Counted from the first letter of the stretch, positions 20,775 to 31,262 are shown. The stretch: DNA of 64,000 bases from Isochrysis galbana (GCA_018136815.1 CM030931.1:1343398-1407397), one strand, 5' to 3'. Numbers and translations: made by a program. The notes: generated by a model from the sequence alone, not told the origin.

Positions 20775-21094
20775 ATGGCTCCCACGGCCAAGCCCAAGCC
20801 TCCCTCGCGCCCAGAGATGCCTAAACAAAGGGCACTAACAACACTGTGCAGGCGCGCGACAAGGCCGACGATCTTCGAGAGCGAGAGCGAGCTCGCCGCG
20901 CATCACTTGAGGCATGCCATCTAGTGTGCTCTTGTCAACATGTTCCGTGCCCTGGGAATGTGTTTCCTTTGTTCCTTTGTTGTGATACTTGTGGCAATCT
21001 CAAGAAGGGAGTGTGCAAGAAGCAAGAAGAGGGGATGTCAGCTTCGGAGGCTTGCAGCTCGTGTGGATGTTGGGTGTCAAAGCGCGTTGAGTGA
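20775..21094 (+). other. Cys-rich ORF fragment, uncertain
   Basis: A frame from 20846 reads ARDKADDLRERERARRASLE then FLCCDTCGNLKKGVCKK and ACSSCGCW, a plausible metal-binding cluster, stopping at 21094. An upstream Met (20775, MAPTAKPKPPSRPEM) lies in a different frame, so a splice or frameshift would be needed. Unrecognised. Confidence 0.3.
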
Positions 21095-21299
21095 CTCAGA
21101 GCCCGTTCTCAATGTCGGGGCTGATGCACGAGGCTCGCAATGTCGCGCACACATATGCAAAAAAATACATTGCGAGTCACAACGAGCTTCAACTGAAAAA
21201 ATAAGCACATGTCGGCCAAGCTCAAGCTCTCTACATGAGGAGGCTTTCATGCAGTTTGAGCACCTTCTAGAAACCAAAGGGTAAGATTTTATAGTGCCT

Positions 21300-21525
21300 A
21301 ATAGAAATGGGGCCGATCCAAGAAGCTCATGCCTCTAGGATTGCATGTTAGCATTAGCATAGTGGTACTCGTACCTGCGGGCATTAGAGGGCCTTAACCC
21401 TAGTATGTGCCGAAAAACGGGTTTTGTAGTGGACTCATTTCGGCCAGTGTGGCCTATGGCACACGAATTTTTGGCTGGGCGGCCTTTCCAAAGGCAGGAT
21501 AGCAGGATAGCGTCCCCTAAGCAGC
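21300..21525. other. no gene seen
   Basis: Mixed-composition sequence without coding character or recognisable repeats. Confidence 0.4.
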
Positions 21526-21908
21526 CTAAGCTGTGTATGTAGAGTTATGATGCATTTGTAGAGCTGCGAAAAGTGCAAAATCGCAAAAATGGCCAAAAGT
21601 ACACAAAAAAACCCGACTACTCCCGGAGGCACCGATGGCACGCAAAAACAAAAAAACACGGGACGTGATAATAAGCTCCCTGTCCGTCACGCCAGGCAAA
21701 GCATCTGAACTTCTGAACTGGGGGCGCTTCGGCTTGTCCACACAGCACTGGGAATACCCACACACACCTTTCTGGGGGGATACGCGCACGGCCGTCTTCA
21801 GTGGGCCTCGAGTGCCACCTAGACGATTTTGATCGGCAATTTCGAGCGCCACCTTGCCCATGTCCACTAATTCGTGTTCGGCGCGCTGCTGTACGTGCGT
21901 TGACATAG
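21526..21908 (-). other. minus-strand ORF of doubtful status
   Basis: From MSTHVQQRAEHELVDMGKVA the frame is open for about 127 codons; the first 85 look plausible and the end (FLCTFGHFCDFALFAALQ) does not. No family. Confidence 0.2.
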
Positions 21909-21942
21909 GGCTCAGATACTCCATGGAGTTCATCATCCCTAT

Positions 21943-22005
21943 CGAGAATCGAAGAACGAACGACGAACGACGAACGACGAACTATAAGAATAGTGCACGA
22001 CGATG
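21943..22005 (-). repeat. fragment of gypsy 3' region
   Basis: Reverse complement matches 10025-10095 (GTCGCGCACTATTCTTATAG TTCGTCGTTCG and following TTCGATTCTCGAT). Confidence 0.8.
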
Positions 22006-22559
22006 GAGCGAGTGGCCGCGGCGGGCCGCGGCCCTTCCCTCATGGCTCTGGCGCCCCCCGTCTTCTCTTACCTAAACAGGGCGAGAAGACACGTTAACGC
22101 CGGAGGGGGGAGGGGAGAGCCGCCACTCCCCTCTCCCCTCCCTCTCCCCTCTTCCTCCTCTTTTCCCTGCGGCTCGGGCCCATGGCGCGCGCCTGCGGCC
22201 CCTCTTCAGGTCTTCAGGTCCCCAGGCCCGGATGGGACAACAGGTACAAGGTCAACAGGTTTCGGGGGCCTCTTCCTATTAAGAGGACATGTTAACAGGT
22301 CGCAATAGGTCCGTAACAGGTCAAAATAAAACTCATTTTACTAATATAGATGTATCAGTATGTGTGTGTGATTTATAATTTATCATATGAATATGATTGG
22401 CTTCTGACTTCTGAGCTTAGTTACTAGGGAGAGGAAGGGATCTGAGATGATTTGGGCATGGCTACGATAGCGGTACCTATAGTATAGGCCTATAGCCACG
22501 CGCGAGGCGCGAATATTGAAAGATTTTTTTTACCTATTACCTATTAACAGGTAACAGGT

Positions 22560-23023
22560 CTGGTAGGCCTCTTGACCTCTTAATAGAACCTATTAGAAGC
22601 CTATTGTCCCATCTGGGTCCCCAGGTGGTCTGCAGGGGCCGGGGAGCACAGCTCAAGGGGCAGGTGAGGCTGGGTGGGGCATGGCCCTGGCCCCTCCTGC
22701 CTCTCCCTCGCTGGCTCACGCGCCCTTGCAGGTCGACTGGAGTTGGCTGGGGTCTCCTGATCAGGGGGGCCCAGGGGCCCAGGGGGAGGAGGGGTTAGTC
22801 AGAGCGACAAGTTGGCCAACGAGGGCCAGGGCGTAGGGCGTGCGTTCCAGGCGAGTTTGTGGTGAGAGGAGTGGGTCAGCAGGGCAGTGTGCTCCTGGCA
22901 AGCCATGAGGCATGCAAGGAGGGTTGGTGGTTCCTCCCCCACAGCAAGCAGGGAGGAGTGGAGAGTGGAGAGAGGGTGGGGGGCTCGTGCCCCCCCATGG
23001 GTGAACCAAGTATAAATTTAGTT
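22560..23023 (-). repeat. dispersed repeat family A, copy 2
   Basis: Same family as 1804-2315, inverted; ends with the palindrome AACCAAGTATAAATTTAGTT at 23004-23023. Shares CCTATTGTCCCATCTGGG with 11615-11637 at its other side. Confidence 0.65.
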
Positions 23024-23385
23024 CGAGGCCCGTGACTACCAAAACGGTAATGATAGTCTTGAATTTTGAATTTGATTACTCTCTAGCCAAGATGAGAAAC
23101 ACGAGAAACACGGAGCACGGCAAGGGGCAAGGGGCAGGGGGCCTCCAAATGCAAATGCAGCAAAAAACGGCCTGTTTTTTGGCTTCCCTAGAAACCGGGG
23201 AACCTCGCAAACACGAACACGGCATGCTGCTAGGGAGGGCGTTTGGAACACGGTGAGAACGGGCTGTTTTTGGCCTCCGTAGAAACACGGTAAAACCGTG
23301 ATTCCCATGTATGTAGGTAGGCTCTCTAGTCTCTAGGAGAACTTTCTGTTGACTTGTTGTCATACTTTTTACTTTTTACAGGCTT

Positions 23386-24702
23386 ATGGTGTACGGGCGC
23401 CGCCTCTGCTCGCGCCGGTCGACGATGGGACCAAGCGCTGTCGGGGATGCGCTTGACGTCCTCGTGGTGCAGCACCCGGGCGGTCAGCTCACGTCGACCG
23501 CGTGGCATGTCGTGTTCAGCGCCAGCCGCGCGCACGGCGGCAGAGTGCGCCTGTGGGTGAACAGCTCAGAGGTGCAGGGCACAGCGATGTATGCACGGGT
23601 GGGCAGGCCCGCCGTCTTTGCGAACAGCCTTGCTCAGGACGAGCAGCACTGTGAACAACCTTCCGCGAGTGCACCGCCCCAGTCGATACTCCATCAGCTC
23701 GTGAATGCAGGCATACTCACCTCTGGCCGCAATGAAGTGGTATACGAGTTGTGTGCTAATGGCGGGGGTTGTGTGACGGCGTTCCTCTATCTTTGGGCGT
23801 CAAGCACTCCTGTGGTCGTCTTCGACGTCGATGGCACCGTCACCCAGGCTGACGTTGTCGGCCATTTTGGTCAGGCGATGGGTCTTTCGTTCACTCACAG
23901 GGGGGTCTGCGAATTTGCTTGTCATATCCACTCACGCGGGTACGGAGTCATGTTTCTCTCAGCACGGCCCTTGTGTGGACCAACGGGTATCGAACGCACC
24001 CGTCGTTTTTTGTTCGACATGTCGCACGATGAGAGCTCTGGCTTTAGCATGCCTTACGGTCCGGTGTTCACAACGTCTCACACATCGACGGTGGCTGCAC
24101 TGATGGACGAGATGACCAAAGTGAGTGCTCAATTCAAGACGGCAACATTACGAATGATTGCTGCACTGTTCGCGCAATTTGTTGGACAATATGTGGATGA
24201 TGAGACTCGCACTGTCGGTGCGCATGAAGGGTCCGACACACCAGAACTGTTACATCGAGCAACTGACGGTGCCGAGGGGGTGCCTGCCACCGACGCGACC
24301 GCGGCAAATAGCGTGGCGGGCTTGTATGCCGGTTTTGGCAACCGCAGCAAGGACGCCACGGCCTATATGGCCGCTGGCATCAATGCCTCTCGTATATTCA
24401 TAATCGACGAGCGTTCCAAGATAATGCGTTGGTCCACGCAGTCATCGGTACCCATCGGACAACATAGCCTATCAATGGCATGTACACCGGTGATTGCCAC
24501 AGTAGCAGCTCCAACTTCATGCAAGTGGCAGTCGTACAGTGGGATGCTCGAAAGCTTGGCACAAGAATTTCCACTCAGGTGCCAAGCCACAAACGCACGC
24601 CACATTCTGGAGGAGCACATCGCCGACGCCACTGAGCGTGTGACCTCCTCAGGTGCTCCGAGGCGCAATCCCTGCAGCTGCTTGCGGGACACGCTGCTTT
24701 AG
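23386..24702 (+). CDS. lipin-type phosphatidate phosphatase
   Basis: 438 residues. The N-terminal lipin domain is recognisable in DVLVVQHPGGQLTSTAWHVV and RVRLWVNSSEV. The LNS2 catalytic domain follows: VVVFDVDGTVTQADVVGHFG with the DxDGT motif at 147-151, then MFLSARP, FKTATLRMIAALF and AGFGNRSKDATAYMAAGI at about 315. Lipins convert phosphatidate to diacylglycerol for storage and membrane lipid synthesis, moving between cytosol and ER. The protein is compact compared with animal or plant lipins (800 or more residues). About 55 extra residues sit between ALF and AGFGNR. Just before the Met is a strong acceptor-like TACTTTTTACTTTTTACAG, so a first exon encoding the usual N-terminal helix may lie upstream; none was convincing. 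Confidence 0.88.
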   Translation: MVYGRRLCSRRSTMGPSAVGDALDVLVVQHPGGQLTSTAWHVVFSASRAHGGRVRLWVNSSEVQGTAMYARVGRPAVFANSLAQDEQHCEQPSASAPPQSILHQLVNAGILTSGRNEVVYELCANGGGCVTAFLYLWASSTPVVVFDVDGTVTQADVVGHFGQAMGLSFTHRGVCEFACHIHSRGYGVMFLSARPLCGPTGIERTRRFLFDMSHDESSGFSMPYGPVFTTSHTSTVAALMDEMTKVSAQFKTATLRMIAALFAQFVGQYVDDETRTVGAHEGSDTPELLHRATDGAEGVPATDATAANSVAGLYAGFGNRSKDATAYMAAGINASRIFIIDERSKIMRWSTQSSVPIGQHSLSMACTPVIATVAAPTSCKWQSYSGMLESLAQEFPLRCQATNARHILEEHIADATERVTSSGAPRRNPCSCLRDTLL

Positions 24703-24736
24703 GGGCGAGACGACGACCGGCTGGCGGCTCTGGTCG

Positions 24737-24820
24737 ATCGTACACTTTGGATCGTGCCTCAGCAGCGACACGTGAGCCATCGTACACTTCGGACCATACC
24801 TCAACAGCAACACACGAGGT
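24737..24820 (+). repeat. 42-bp tandem duplication
   Basis: Two units start ATCGTACACTTTGGATCGTG and ATCGTACACTTCGGACCATA, directly behind the lipin stop. Confidence 0.8.
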
Positions 24821-24939
24821 GCCCTCGCTGGGTTCATCATGGCTGAAAGGCTTTGGAAAAGCTTGGTCGTCAAGCTGTAGCGCGCCTAATGCTTTTGGCA
24901 ACTGCCTTGACGGCGGGTGGGGCGGGAGCGGAGACAGTA

Positions 24940-25001
24940 GGGCGGTCAAACAGTGATTTATAACCACTGAAATGTGGGGGGGGGGACTGCATTTTTGACC
25001 G
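24940..25001. repeat. short inverted-repeat element, copy 1
   Basis: GGCGGTCAAACAG at the left and TTTTTGACCG at the right form inverted CGGTCAAA arms. Related copies at 34084-34142 and 52526-52610 share GGGCTGCATTTTTTTGACCG and continue with GATGCCCAGTAAAAACCTCC. Confidence 0.65.
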
Positions 25002-25035
25002 TTCTCCAAAACCCAAGAAAAAACTCCTAGGGGCA

Positions 25036-25400
25036 AACTAAGTTTATACTTAGTCCGCCCATGGGGGGCACGAGCCCCCCCTCCCCTCTCCACTCCTCCC
25101 TGGTGTGGGGGAGGAACCACCCACCCTCTTGCTCCTGCTTCCTGGCATGGCCCTTATGGCTTGCCAGCGAGCACATTGCCATGCTGACCCACTCCTCTTC
25201 CCACAGGCTCGCCTGGAACGCACGCCCTGGCCCTCGTTGGCCAGCTTGTCGCTCTGACCAACTCCTCTTCCCCCTGGGCCCCCCCGATCAGGAGACCCCA
25301 GCCAGCTCCAATGCTCCAATCGACCTGCAGGGGCGCGGAGAGCTATCGAGGGAGAGGCAAAAGGGCCGCCAGGGCCAAGCCAAGGGCCAAGAGGCTGCAA
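25036..25400 (+). repeat. dispersed repeat family A, copy 3
   Basis: Starts with AACTAAGTTTATACTTAGTC, then the G/C hairpin and ATGGCTTGCCAGCGAGCACA. The distal half diverges and lacks the end hairpin. Confidence 0.65.
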
Positions 25401-25624
25401 CCTCAGGTTTGGTTATTTTTTGACAAATGCCCCCATGAGGGGAAAGTCGCGTTCCGTCAAAAGAGGGCCAGGTGATTATTTTTTTTCACCCAGATGTGCA
25501 TGTTTTCTTTTTCAACCAGTCTCCAGGGTATTATTATTACAAAGATGAGTACAAAGCTAATCAAGGACGCGGCGCGTGTAGCAACTCCCCCCCCCCTTCC
25601 CCAAAACACACGGTAACCCCAAAG
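25390..25624 (-). repeat. shared downstream module, copy 2
   Basis: Read on the minus strand behind the MGQYF-like gene: AGCTTTGGGGTTACCGTGTG, GGGGAAGGGGGG, AGTTGCTA, then GAAAAAGAAAACATGCACAT, CCTGGCCCTCTTTTGACGGA and AACCTGAGGTTGCAGCC. The first blocks match the flank of the gene at 44.5 kb and the last matches 33870-33918. Confidence 0.8.
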
Positions 25625-26205
25625 CTACTGAGTTTTCATCCTTTTCGTCTTTTTCTCACACACCTCCTCCTCGATCCTATTGTCGATGTCGTTCTTCTGG
25701 CAGGCGACGATGTCGCTTGGCTGATCTTGGGTGGCGAGGTCCGTGACGCGTGCGAGGACGGCCTTCTTGTTCTCCATGTAGAGTTTGCCAGCTATTTGGT
25801 GCACTTGCACCATGGGACCATGGGATTCGCCTCAGCGTACGCGACCGCCGTGATGTATTCCATGCAGAGGTACGCGACGGCGGCCTCGTCTCCAATGTAC
25901 TTGGTCTTGGGGATCCTGTCGTACTCGTCGGAGTAGTCGCCGACGAGCATGAGGGTTGCCTTGCACCAACGGCCCATGTATGGCTTGATGAGTGCCCACA
26001 TCGACGGGTAGCGTTCCTTGGCCAGATCCACGCGGAAGTCTCCACATCCACGGCCCATGCCAGAGGCTGTGACGAGCAGCATCGCCAGGATGGCGCCGCT
26101 CATGCTCTCCTCCATGTGTCCGCAGAACTTGAAGGCTGGGCCGCGGATCTCCTCGTAGGTGCGGTGACCGAGTCGCTTGGCGATGAAGACAAAGTACTGG
26201 CCCAT
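25625..26205 (-). pseudogene. MGQYF-type protein gene with 8-bp duplication frameshift
   Basis: From the ATG at 26205 the frame reads MGQYFVFIAKRLGHRTYEEI, FKFCGHMEES, GRGCGDF, then GRWCKATLMLVGDYSDEYD and a Tyr-rich stretch up to AYAEANPMV. This order (MGQY start, KF..., GGGD-like, GRW, VGDY) resembles a widespread but uncharacterised family found in plants, algae, bacteria and some large viruses; the match is by eye. ACCATGGG is then present twice in tandem (25809-25824) and the frame shifts; the shifted frame continues HQIAGKLYMENKKAVLARVT to a basic tail ending TQ at 25625. The break sits exactly at the duplication. Upstream are GCACGCCGTGCG repeats; downstream is a module shared with another gene. 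Confidence 0.6.
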
Positions 26206-26289
26206 GTCGAAGGAGCGAGGCTTGTCGTGGAGGAGGGGAAGAGGAGAGCGGGGTGTGGAAGATGTCTGGGAGGAAGACTCTCTGGAGTT

Positions 26290-26440
26290 TCGCCAGATGC
26301 GTGCGCACGCCGTGCGCATGATGAGTGGCAATCACATGCGCGGGGGTCCCGTGCGTGGAAAGTTTCGTCAAGCGCACGCCGTGCAATCCCCCCGCGGGAC
26401 TACGTGCGTGCGCATGGAAGTTTCCGCACGCCGTCACCGA
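26290..26440. repeat. GCACGCCGTGCG-type repeats upstream of the MGQYF-like gene
   Basis: GCACGCCGTGC recurs near 26299 and 26361, with GTGCGTGCGCAT between. The same motifs stud 2599-3560 inside the TIR element (near 2599, 3323, 3430, 3485, 3553). May be a shared promoter or element end. Confidence 0.5.
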
Positions 26441-26925
26441 TGCGCCTCCTCACCTTGCACGCCCGCGCCCGCTCACTCCGAACCCATAGCATGCATGTTG
26501 CGTAATGCACACGTTTTTGCATGCTCACCAGGCCGTTCCTCTCCACAGAAACTGACATTTCCTCATTTCCTTCAGTCGCATTGCGGGCGTTCGTACTCGT
26601 GACCACGAAAGAATCAACTCGCGAAACTTTGTAGTTGCTTTGATGTCATCATGAAGAATCCCTCCTTGCTTTCTCTTGGAGATTTGGGTGCAATTTTGAA
26701 AAGTCGATTTTTCCCGTCCCCACCCCTACCTGTTCCCTGCTCCTGGGGGTGTTGGGGAGGGGATGGCGGGAGGATCATGTCGACGTCGCTGTCAGTGAGG
26801 GGGGCAGCCTGCGAGCGCTTCGGCTCCGGCGGCTTGGGGCGGCCCCGGTGGGGCGTCGTGGCGGCGGGGGGCTGGGAGGTGGGAGCGGTCGGCGCGCGCT
26901 CCATCGCTAAAACTATAACAATAGT
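26441..26925. other. no gene seen
   Basis: Contains fragments of the repeat seen at 11413-11642 (GGGAGCGGTCGGCGCGCGCTCC then AACTATAACAATAGTTTT). No convincing ORF. Confidence 0.4.
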
Positions 26926-26929
26926 TTTT

Positions 26930-27153
26930 TGGGGGGGGAGGAGGGGTTGGAGCGATGGGCTGGCCACGCCGGGCCAGGGCGCGCGATTCAGGCAAGCCTG
27001 TGGGGAGGAGGATGGGTCAGCATGGCAGTGTGCTCCTGGCAAGCCATCAGGCATGCCAGGAGCATGAGTGGTTCCTCCCCTACGGCAGGGGAGGAGTGGA
27101 GAGAGGGGGGGGGCTCGTGCCCCCCCATGGGCGAACTAAGTATAAACTTAGTT
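26930..27153 (-). repeat. dispersed repeat family A, copy 4
   Basis: Inverted copy, ends AACTAAGTATAAACTTAGTT at 27134-27153. Next to it GCGACCAATCATAAGATC occurs twice (27165 and 27229) around a G tract. Confidence 0.7.
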
Positions 27154-27368
27154 ATAGTTATGTGGCGACCAATCATAAGATCGAGAGAGAGTGGGGGGGG
27201 GAGGGGGGGGCGCGAGGCCCCTCTCCATGGCGACCAATCATAAGATCAGTCACGAACTTGAGCTGTATGTATGTACGTGGCGTCAAATTTGTTAATACTA
27301 TTACTTGGCGATGCATGGCTGTGTAATAGCTCGGAGCATATGAGCACTCGCACCTTCGTAAGCAACGT

Positions 27369-28218
27369 TCACGAATCGCTCGCCTTGAAGCTGCGTCGTC
27401 TCCTAAGTCCTGTCGTCATCAATACCTCTTGCACAGCGGGCTCCAACTCAGAGGCCAAGCTTCTCGGACTTCGTGGAGAAAGGTTAAAAGCTGCAATGTG
27501 CGGAGGTTCTACGATTTGATCTCCCTGCCCCTCGAGAAGCGCCACCGACACCTCACGTTCAGTACATACTGAGCTGTACAACCTTAAGAATGACGGCGAA
27601 TCGTTGGCGCGACGCCCGCATGCTTTGTGGCTGGCGCCACCACAGATATCTCTAATATTCCCACCCTCTTCTGCAATTCTCATTTTGGCACCATGAGGTG
27701 TAAACCCAGGAGTGAAGATGCACTTTATCTTGAAAACAATGGTGCCAGCGTCCTGTCTCGGCCAAATATCGGATATGTCGCGCGATCGCTGAACAACCTA
27801 CGTAAGATATCGCACGAACGTGATCATATATGACTCCAGCCACGCGCAATTGTGAGACGCACACAGCTTGTGCTTTGCACCTGAAGTGGCATACCTGGCG
27901 CGGGTCCAGGACGTGGAAGAAGACCTTAAAACGGTCGTCACAACAGGTGTAGTCCGTTGAAATCCTGTATTGCGCGGCAAGTTTCACCGAGACCTGCTGT
28001 TGCGCGCCAGGCCCGAGAAAACCGGTCGCTGGCCGGCATGTGTACCTACGCGGGTTGGACGTACGGACCTTGAAGGCGACAGCGTACGGGACGCTTCCCG
28101 TGTGACTTAGACGGAGCGATTGAATGTTGGCCTTGCCGATGGTGAAGGCGAATCGCAGCGTAGCCGGGCTCACACTGAGCGCCGCCGAGGCTGCCTCCAT
28201 CAGCTCGGGCTCGGCCAT
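27369..28218 (-). CDS. MSP/VAP-domain protein (two exons)
   Basis: Exon 1 28218-27895, exon 2 27752-27369, with a 142-bp intron (donor CAG|GTATGC, acceptor GACAG|GA), phase 0; 235 residues. Residues 12-105 are an MSP domain: LSVSPATLRFAF, then AVAFKVRTSNPRRYTCRPAT with the conserved Phe-Lys-Val-Lys/Arg-Thr and Pro-Arg-Arg-Tyr positions, PGAQQQVSVKL, and CCDDRFKVFFHVL. VAP proteins use this face to bind FFAT peptides at ER contact sites. No C-terminal TM anchor is seen; instead the tail is Ser/Arg-rich (SPRSPRSLASELEPAVQEVL), so a soluble MSP-domain protein is more likely than a true VAP. Splicing is inferred from frame continuity and consensus. Confidence 0.75.
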
Positions 28219-28322
28219 GCCTGTATGGGATCGCCCCTCACACTTTCTTCATAGAGTAAGACTCTGTTCAGCGTGTCCGAGCTACCACCTAAAAATACGC
28301 GCAGGAAGGGACATGTTATTGA

Positions 28323-28395
28323 ATACCCCCCCAGGAGCCAGGAGCCAACGCCAACACGCCAACACGCCAACGCCCCCCGATAGCTATGGGGGCCA
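28323..28395 (+). repeat. terminal fragment of the foldback element family
   Basis: ACCCCCCCAGGAGCC (here with an internal AGGAGCC duplication), then GCCAACACGCCAACACGCCA and CCCCCCGATAGCTATGGGGG, matching the ends of 18730-20666. Confidence 0.75.
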
Positions 28396-28439
28396 GCGTG
28401 GCGCGCTCCATGACCCTATCGTTTTAACGACAGTTGACT

Positions 28440-28824
28440 GACCGCCCAAAAGTTGAGAAAGCCTAGCAAAGAATCAACCCGCCCCCCGCCCCCCCCCTGC
28501 CCCCTGCAACTGCAACCTCAACCTCAACCTCGCACAGGCGGCGCTCCACGCCGAGCGCCGAGCCAAGCAAATCACAAGACATCGAAGAAGGTTGGTCGAT
28601 AGCGTTGTTGCTCGGGTGAATTCGTTGTCAAAGTGGTCGTCGCCTCTTCGGGTACTCCGACTGCCGCTATCGCTATCGCTATCGTGGCAGAGGGCAGAGG
28701 GCCTAGCTAGAGGCTAGAGGCGTCGTGCCCTCGTTGGTAGTGGTAGTGGTAGCGGTACAGGGTGATAGCTTGGGACTAGTGTAGCCCAGGCCTCTCTTGT
28801 CGGTGGGGTGCCTCGGGTAGTAGC
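28440..28824. other. no gene seen
   Basis: C-rich and simple-sequence tracts (CCTCAACCTCAACCTC, GTAGTGGTAGTGGTAG). No supported ORF. Confidence 0.4.
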
Positions 28825-28864
28825 CCTTGAGCGCTACTATGTTACATAGTAGTAGTGCTCAAGG
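28825..28864. repeat. strong hairpin
   Basis: CCTTGAGC-G-CTACTATG, loop TTA, CATAGTAG-TAGT-GCTCAAGG: two 8-bp arms around a 3-nt loop. A second TACTATCT-type inverted repeat follows at 28870-28905. Confidence 0.7.
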
Positions 28865-28905
28865 CCCACCTACTATCTACTATGTTAGATAGTAGTAAGT
28901 AGTGA

Positions 28906-29614
28906 AAATCAAAGTTGGTGGCCTTGGTACCATGGTACCCAGCTATTATATTCACAGCCTTAAATAGGGAGCATACAAAAGGGAAGTGTACAGGCCCCCA
29001 CTTACCCGCAACACCCCCCCCCGATGCGAGAGCCGCTGTCCGGGTGGCGTACGCATTGCAGAAGGCGGGGAGGGGGGAAGACGGGGAGAGGTGCGCTTAG
29101 GCTTAGGCGGAGGCGTGGTGTTTTTTTTCGACTTTCGAAGTTCGATTGCCGCTGAGCCACAGATGGATTGCCGATTGGCGACGACCCAAAAATAACGATC
29201 GCAAACTTCCCCTGAAATAACAAGAATAGGGTCCTAACCGCTCTCATCTGTTGGCGTTTGGTTTTGAGTCTTGATGCTTGATGCTTCTTGCAAGCCGAGT
29301 TACATGACCATGCGTAACCGCGCTGCACAGCCAGCATGGGGCTGAATGCCCATATCCCCACCCGGCCCCGTCCCGCCAGAAGAACGAGGCGCGCTTGAAA
29401 TCAAATACAGCAGCAGTACACTCCACATTCACATCGCCAATGCAGCACAATTATTCAAGGCCAGTTGACACGACGAATCACCGATCCCATGCAATTTGAT
29501 TCATATCAGTAGAGCCGCAACGGACAAATGCATTTGGGCTGATTGCCCACTGAAACCTACAAGCTATCGCGATACATTTCCGCAAAACTTGACAGCAAGA
29601 ATCCCATCCGCTCT
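28906..29614. other. no gene supported
   Basis: Short open frames on both strands (for example 29244-29450 minus) lack coding character. Likely the 3' region of TEN1 near the right end. Confidence 0.35.
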
Positions 29615-30040
29615 TCACTGGAAGTGTCCTGGCAGCAAACCAAGCTCTCTCTCAAAATCTCGCTTTGCCTGTACTGTTTTGTTGAAGAGCTCAAGGTCCA
29701 ATCCGTCGACATTCCGGAGAATTCGTGCCCTGAGAACCAACGGTGACGTGTTGCAAGTAATCGCCGAGCCCAGCTCACCGATTATTTGAGTCAGATCGTC
29801 ACTGCGGAAATGCTGCTCCATGACTTGCGAAGTGTCGATGAGGAGACTTTCCCCACCCACCTGTGCATCGGCGAGAGAAGCACGGCATTCTGCACGATTC
29901 ACTCCGCAGAGACGGCCGGTGACACGGACGGAGAGATTGAGGGCGGACGCTCCACGTGCGACAATCTCTTTCACTGAGAAAATCTGCCCGTGCGAGACGG
30001 CAGGCAAGTCCTCGGAGTGGGCATCGCCATCGTTGGCCAT
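29615..30040 (-). CDS. TEN1: CST complex subunit TEN1
   Basis: 141 residues, single exon. The OB-fold reads SVRVTGRLCGVNRAECRASL, ESLLIDTSQV, LTQIIGELGSAI and LVLRARILRNVDGLDLELFN followed by a helix KTVQAKRDFERELG. The run RILRNVDGLDLELF closely parallels the RVGRNVDGxDLxLY signature of plant TEN1, and IGEL and the ID-T motif are in the expected places. TEN1 binds STN1 within the CTC1-STN1-TEN1 complex, which caps telomeres and recruits polymerase alpha for C-strand fill-in. Length is slightly above the usual 120-130 because of about 20 N-terminal residues. The downstream neighbour is unrelated. Confidence 0.85.
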   Translation of the reverse strand: MANDGDAHSEDLPAVSHGQIFSVKEIVARGASALNLSVRVTGRLCGVNRAECRASLADAQVGGESLLIDTSQVMEQHFRSDDLTQIIGELGSAITCNTSPLVLRARILRNVDGLDLELFNKTVQAKRDFERELGLLPGHFQ

Positions 30041-30129
30041 TCGGCGATGATCGAGGTCTTCACGTTTTCCAAGTCTCTATTTCTGAGCCTGTAGGTAACT
30101 TTGTTCCATTCACACCTGGCGTTACAATT

Positions 30130-30470
30130 TATCTCCTAACTCCTTATTGCCGGGTCGAAGCGCCGAAATCGGCGTTTCTCTCCAGCGCGTTTGCACCATG
30201 GCCCGCAGTGGAAGAGCCTCTTACGGGAAAAAAAGGCACTAAAGGCTGAGAAAAGTGCGAGCTGATTTTTGGCCGAGGAGCCCTTTCGACCCCCCCCCCT
30301 CCTCTCGGAGAAGCTTCTCGCCCCCCCCCCCCCCTTCCCAGCGTCGGTGCAACGAGCGGGCGCAGGGGCGGGCGATATGAAGCCGAGACACATCTTCCGG
30401 CATTCTTTTACCTTTTCACGTTGATTATCTATAAAAAGCGAAGCGCCAAAACCGGCGCTTCAGTTTCTCA
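30130..30470. repeat. pair of GAAGCGCC hairpins
   Basis: Hairpins GAAGCGCCGA..TCGGCGTTTC (about 30158-30180) and GAAGCGCC-AAAACC-GGCGCTTC (about 30440-30462) lie 280 bp apart around a C-rich stretch. Function unknown. Confidence 0.4.
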
Positions 30471-31105
30471 ACCTATTTTGGCCAAGAACAAGAAACATGC
30501 CTAGTTGCTAGTTGATTGGTAAATATATGAAATATGAAATATGGCTGCGAGGCGGGTCCGGCTCCGGTGCACTACCGAGAGCCTAGTTTAGAGTGTGGGT
30601 TTGGGGCAGGCCTGTTGGATGTCTTCTATTTGAGCTTGTCGGTTGTCGGGAAGTGAATAGGTTGTCTCTTCTATCTACTATGTATGTAGCTTGTTCCTCT
30701 CTAGTTCTTTGCCCTTCGGGCGTGTGTCGTGTCAGTATGTATGTTAATCTTTTCAAAGATTTTCACTAGACTCGGGCATTCTCCCCCCAGCTGTTTGTGG
30801 CTCTGTATGCATGTGCTGGGCTGTTGTGTGTTCTGTGATTCCATGGTTGGAATGGTGGACTGTGTGGTGTTTGTTCCGTCCGGGCGCGGCTCGCGTCGTG
30901 GCTCTTGTGGCCTGACTTGCCTGGCTGGCCCTCTGTCTGGCCTCTGGAAGCCCCCTTAGGACCCATGAGAGCAGGGCGTGGCGCGCGCCATGGGCACGCG
31001 CCGCAGGAGAGGGCGAAGAGAGAGTGGAGTGGGAGTGAGGGAGAGCGGAACTCGTCAGTCCCCGGACCGGGGATCCACCGATAACGGCGACCCGTTTACA
31101 TTAGT
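30471..31105. other. repeat-derived, no gene seen
   Basis: 30590-30625 resembles 14980-15015 beside the LINE relic. An inverted repeat CCCGTTTAC-ATTA-GTAAACGGG lies at about 31083-31104. Confidence 0.4.
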
Positions 31106-31169
31106 AAACGGGCGGAGTGAGAGGCTGGCGACAGGCGGAAGAACGGAGGGAGCGGCTTAAGTTCGCCCA

Positions 31170-31262
31170 CGGCGGCAGGCGCGGCGAGGGAGGCCACTTC
31201 AGAGGTGCTGACGGGCTGAAGCCCGTCAGCAGAGGAAGGCGGGCAGGCGGGCTTGAGCGAGC
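31170..31262 (-). repeat. gag-derived module, copy 3
   Basis: Reverse complement of the gag module with the perfect GCTGACGGGC hairpin at 31207-31230 and the upstream GCTCAAGCCCGCCTGCCCGC. It ends in GCCGCCGTGGGCG rather than continuing as gag. Confidence 0.8.
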
